Below are positions 61,808 through 64,000 of a stretch of DNA of 64,000 bases, piece by piece. This stretch comes from Pseudomonas sp. Irchel s3h17 (GTDB lineage: Bacteria > Pseudomonadota > Gammaproteobacteria > Pseudomonadales > Pseudomonadaceae): positions 393,193-457,192 of the forward strand of contig NZ_FYDL01000001.1 in the NCBI RefSeq assembly GCF_900187505.1, read 5' to 3'. The position numbers and the translations under genes were made by a program. The notes under the pieces were generated by a model. That model was not told the DNA's origin, made no database searches, and saw nothing but the letters and a program-made list of their open reading frames with translations. Every line of letters starts with the position of its first letter. Positions within the stretch are counted from its first letter, which is position 1.

Positions 61808-62311
61808 TTACATGCCCAGGGCAGACCGCACGGCGGCCAGGTGATCGGTGCCGTCGACGACGCGGATCGAGTTGAGGGGATCGATTTCAAACATCACGCT
61901 GCCGTCGATTTCCAGCTTGTAATAGGTGACGGCAACGGCGTACTTGAACTCACCTTTTTCGCCGGGTTTCCATTCCCCCGGGTCGACTTCCTTGAGGCTG
62001 CCACGCAGGGTGGCGACCACCGATTTCACCGCGCCTTTCTGGCCCTTGAAGGCGCCGCGGAACGAGGCGTTAAACGCGGTCAGGTCGGCCTGACCGAAGA
62101 ACTTCAGCACCTCACGGCGCACGCCGTTGGTGGTGAAGCTGGCCTCGAGCTTCTCGGTGCCCATGTCGATTTCGACCGCCGCGTCCATACCGCCGGCGCG
62201 GTACTCATCGGTCTTGAGGGTCAACTTGGGCAGGGTCAGGCTCGGCACATCGCCCTGCAGGCTGATACCGTCGACAAACAGGTTGGTGTTGTAGAGCACT
62301 TCAGGAATCAT
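61808..62311 (-). CDS. P2 FII-like major tail tube protein
   Basis: This 167-residue protein begins MIPEVLYNTNLFVDG and contains TLPKLTLKTDEYRAGGMD, typical of contractile-tail tube proteins. It forms the inner tube. It lies between the sheath-related genes and E, as in P2. Confidence 0.93.
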   Translation of the reverse strand: MIPEVLYNTNLFVDGISLQGDVPSLTLPKLTLKTDEYRAGGMDAAVEIDMGTEKLEASFTTNGVRREVLKFFGQADLTAFNASFRGAFKGQKGAVKSVVATLRGSLKEVDPGEWKPGEKGEFKYAVAVTYYKLEIDGSVMFEIDPLNSIRVVDGTDHLAAVRSALGM

Positions 62312-62323
62312 TGAGCGGCCTCC

Positions 62324-62683
62324 TTAGGCGGCGGTATCAAGCACTTCAGTGATCCACTGATCGGTCACCTCCACGCGGAAGTTGGGGTTTTCAGCCGGCG
62401 GTACGCCGGTAAAACGGATGTTCCAGTACACCTTGCCCTTGCTAAGCTCGCTGGAGGTGTTCAGCGCTTCGTCGGCATACACCTCGAAGTTGAGCTTGGC
62501 GCCCTGGTCCTGCAGGTCGCGGATGAAGGCCTGCAGACCTGCGCTCACATCCTTGACGTAGGTGGCAGTGATCGAGTGGTCCACCGCCCACTTGTGTGCG
62601 TAAAGGATGGCGTCCTTGACGATTTCCAGCAGGCGCGCCTGGGTGCAGTCGTCGGTCTTGAGGGTCACTTTGGGCAGAATCAT
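62324..62683 (-). CDS. Chimeric orphan tail-sheath C-terminal domain
   Basis: This 119-residue protein repeats the last about 100 residues of the adjacent sheath protein at roughly 85% identity, including the same ending TDQWITEVLDTAA. Its first 12 or so residues (PKVTLKTDD) match the tube protein segment PKLTLKTDE instead, also at DNA level. It therefore arose by a recombination between the tube and sheath genes. The frame is intact with its own ATG, so it may be made. Confidence 0.8.
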   Translation of the reverse strand: MILPKVTLKTDDCTQARLLEIVKDAILYAHKWAVDHSITATYVKDVSAGLQAFIRDLQDQGAKLNFEVYADEALNTSSELSKGKVYWNIRFTGVPPAENPNFRVEVTDQWITEVLDTAA

Positions 62684-62694
62684 GGTCAGCCTCC

Positions 62695-63858
62695 TTAGGC
62701 AGCGGTATCGAGCACTTCAGTGATCCACTGATCGGTCACCTCCACGCGGAAGTTCGGGTTTTCGGCCGGCGGTACGTCGGTGAATCGAATGTTCCAGTAC
62801 ACCTTGCCGTCGCTGAGTTCGCTGGAGGTGTTCAGCTCTTCGTCGGCATACACCTCGAAGTTGACGATCGCACCCTGATTTTTCAGGTCGCGCATAAACG
62901 CCTGCAGGCCTTCAGTCACGTCCTTGACGTAGGTCGCGGTGATCGAGCGGTCCACCGCCCACTTGTGCGCATAGAGGATGGAATCCATGACGATATCCAG
63001 CGTGCGCACGCGGGTGACGAACTTCCATTTCGGATCGCTGGACAACGTGCGGTTGCCCCACAGCCGATAACCGTCGTCGCGAATGATCGTGGTGATGTTG
63101 GCGTTGTTGAGCAGGTTGGCCCGGCAGGACGGATCGCCGTCGAGAAACTCGATCGGCCGCGTGGTGCCGGTGATGCCGACGAACTCCTTGTTCGATGGCG
63201 AGGCCCAGAAGCCATAAGTGGCATCGGTCCAGGCAAACAGGCCGGCGGTCCAGGCCGACGCAGGCGCGTTGATCGTGGCGCTGGTTTTGGTGTCCCAGAA
63301 CTGCACGCCCGGATCGACCATGTAGGCGTGTTTGCTGCCGAAGTTGCCGGCGTACTCGATGGCGGCTTCGTCGGTGGTGTTCGGCCCGTCGATAATGGCC
63401 ATGGCCCGCAGTTTGTCGGCCAGCGCCACCAGTTCGGTGGCCACCGCCAGCGTCGCCGAGTACCCCGGAGTCACCAACAACCGCGGCTGGGCGTTGAATT
63501 GGCTTTTACCGTTGAGCAATGCCTGCATGCCGGTCCGGGAACCGTCGGCCCAGACGCCGCCGATGATTGCGGACAGTTGCTCGGCTGGGTCCTCCAGCAG
63601 CGGCACACCGACGGCGACAATCACCGCCTTAGAGCGCTTGAAAATGGCCTTGCAGTCCTGGGTGATCGCCGCATCCGGGCCCCAGGCTGCCACCGCTTCG
63701 CTTTCGCGGGTGATCAGCAGCAGTTCGTTGGCTGCGGCAGTGGCCGGCGGGCCCACGGTGAAGGTGTTGCACAGGCCGATGATCGACGCAGACGGGGTGG
63801 TGATTTTCCGTGCCCCGCTTTCCACCAGGGTCACGGTGACGCCGTGAAAGAAACTCAT
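62695..63858 (-). CDS. P2 FI-like tail sheath protein
   Basis: This 387-residue protein has the FI/contractile sheath layout: MSFFHGVTVTLVESGARKI at the start, LLVTPGYSATLAVATELVALADKLRAMAIID in the middle and a C-terminal domain ending FRVEVTDQWITEVLD that links neighbouring subunits. It is upstream of the tube gene as in P2. Confidence 0.95.
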   Translation of the reverse strand: MSFFHGVTVTLVESGARKITTPSASIIGLCNTFTVGPPATAAANELLLITRESEAVAAWGPDAAITQDCKAIFKRSKAVIVAVGVPLLEDPAEQLSAIIGGVWADGSRTGMQALLNGKSQFNAQPRLLVTPGYSATLAVATELVALADKLRAMAIIDGPNTTDEAAIEYAGNFGSKHAYMVDPGVQFWDTKTSATINAPASAWTAGLFAWTDATYGFWASPSNKEFVGITGTTRPIEFLDGDPSCRANLLNNANITTIIRDDGYRLWGNRTLSSDPKWKFVTRVRTLDIVMDSILYAHKWAVDRSITATYVKDVTEGLQAFMRDLKNQGAIVNFEVYADEELNTSSELSDGKVYWNIRFTDVPPAENPNFRVEVTDQWITEVLDTAA

Positions 63859-63942
63859 AGAGTGATGCTCCAGATCGAGTAGGAGGCGGATTTACATCCG
63901 CCGTCCTCTCACATACATGGACGCCCCCAGTTTGCCGAGCTT

Positions 63943-64000
63943 TCAATTCGTGACAACACAGACGGGGTTGAGATTGCAGCCATACATCCGGACTTTATGT
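63943..64000 (-). CDS. Partial C-terminus of an upstream phage gene
   Basis: An open frame enters from the right edge and ends ...MYGCNLNPVCVVTN at the stop 63943-63945. It could be the end of a small phage protein; the sequence is too short to identify. The 84 bases between it and the sheath gene have no feature other than a short TTTACATCC-type hairpin. Confidence 0.3.
   Translation of the reverse strand, partial: HKVRMYGCNLNPVCVVTN

Overview
The window is a chromosome segment of a Pseudomonas, most likely from the P. fluorescens group. The evidence is GC-rich coding with Pseudomonas-type REP sequences (GTGGGAGCGGGCTTGCCCGCGA-like), a complete pelABCDEFG exopolysaccharide operon at near-P. 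aeruginosa protein lengths, and a P2-like prophage tail module. This assignment is inference; no rRNA or complete housekeeping block is present.

Region 1 (1-14.3 kb) is a hydroxyproline / cyclic imino-acid catabolic cluster. It holds a truncated aconitase-X type dehydratase, a polar amino-acid ABC importer (two permeases and an ATPase, with its binding protein 9 kb away), a proline-racemase-family enzyme with an unusual Ser/Thr active-site pair, a DapA-family deaminase, an MFS symporter, an alpha-ketoglutarate-semialdehyde-type dehydrogenase, an Ldh2/DpkA-type imine reductase, a LysR regulator, an M20 amidohydrolase and a PhyH-family dioxygenase. REP pairs sit in its gaps. Region 2 (14.4-18.2 kb) holds a GNAT acetyltransferase, a CAX cation antiporter and a SulP transporter.

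Region 3 (18.2-34.2 kb) runs on the minus strand. A ToxR-like membrane regulator with a FidL-like partner lies upstream of pelABCDEFG, and a membrane diguanylate cyclase lies downstream. PelD keeps its c-di-GMP I-site, so the cyclase is a plausible local source of signal. Region 4 (34.7-39.7 kb) holds a MarC protein, a TetR regulator divergent from a lipoprotein amidohydrolase with a perfect 22-bp palindrome between them, and a DUF1329 protein.

Region 5 (about 40-47 kb) is a lower-GC genomic island. It carries a broken tyrosine integrase, a 156-bp MITE-like element, a P-loop NTPase fused to a PD-(D/E)xK nuclease, and an overlapping pair made of an NA37-like nucleoid-associated protein and a membrane protein (candidate defence genes). 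It ends near the 3' half of a tRNA-Cys gene, which is flanked by four copies of a GTTGCGGAAC repeat.

Region 6 (47-55.5 kb) looks like a complete reductive orotate-degradation unit. PyrK- and PyrD1B-like proteins would reduce orotate, a class I dihydroorotase would open the ring, and a carbamoyl-amino-acid hydrolase would release aspartate. An MFS importer, a Tsx-like outer membrane channel and an XRE regulator accompany them, and four copies of an 18-bp operator-like sequence lie in the promoter gaps. Region 7 (55.8-64 kb) is the tail end of a P2-like prophage or tailocin (FI, FII, E/E', T, U, X, D), followed by a dam methylase under a LexA-like box. It includes a chimeric duplicate of the tail-sheath C-terminal domain and an apparent +1 frameshift between E and E'.
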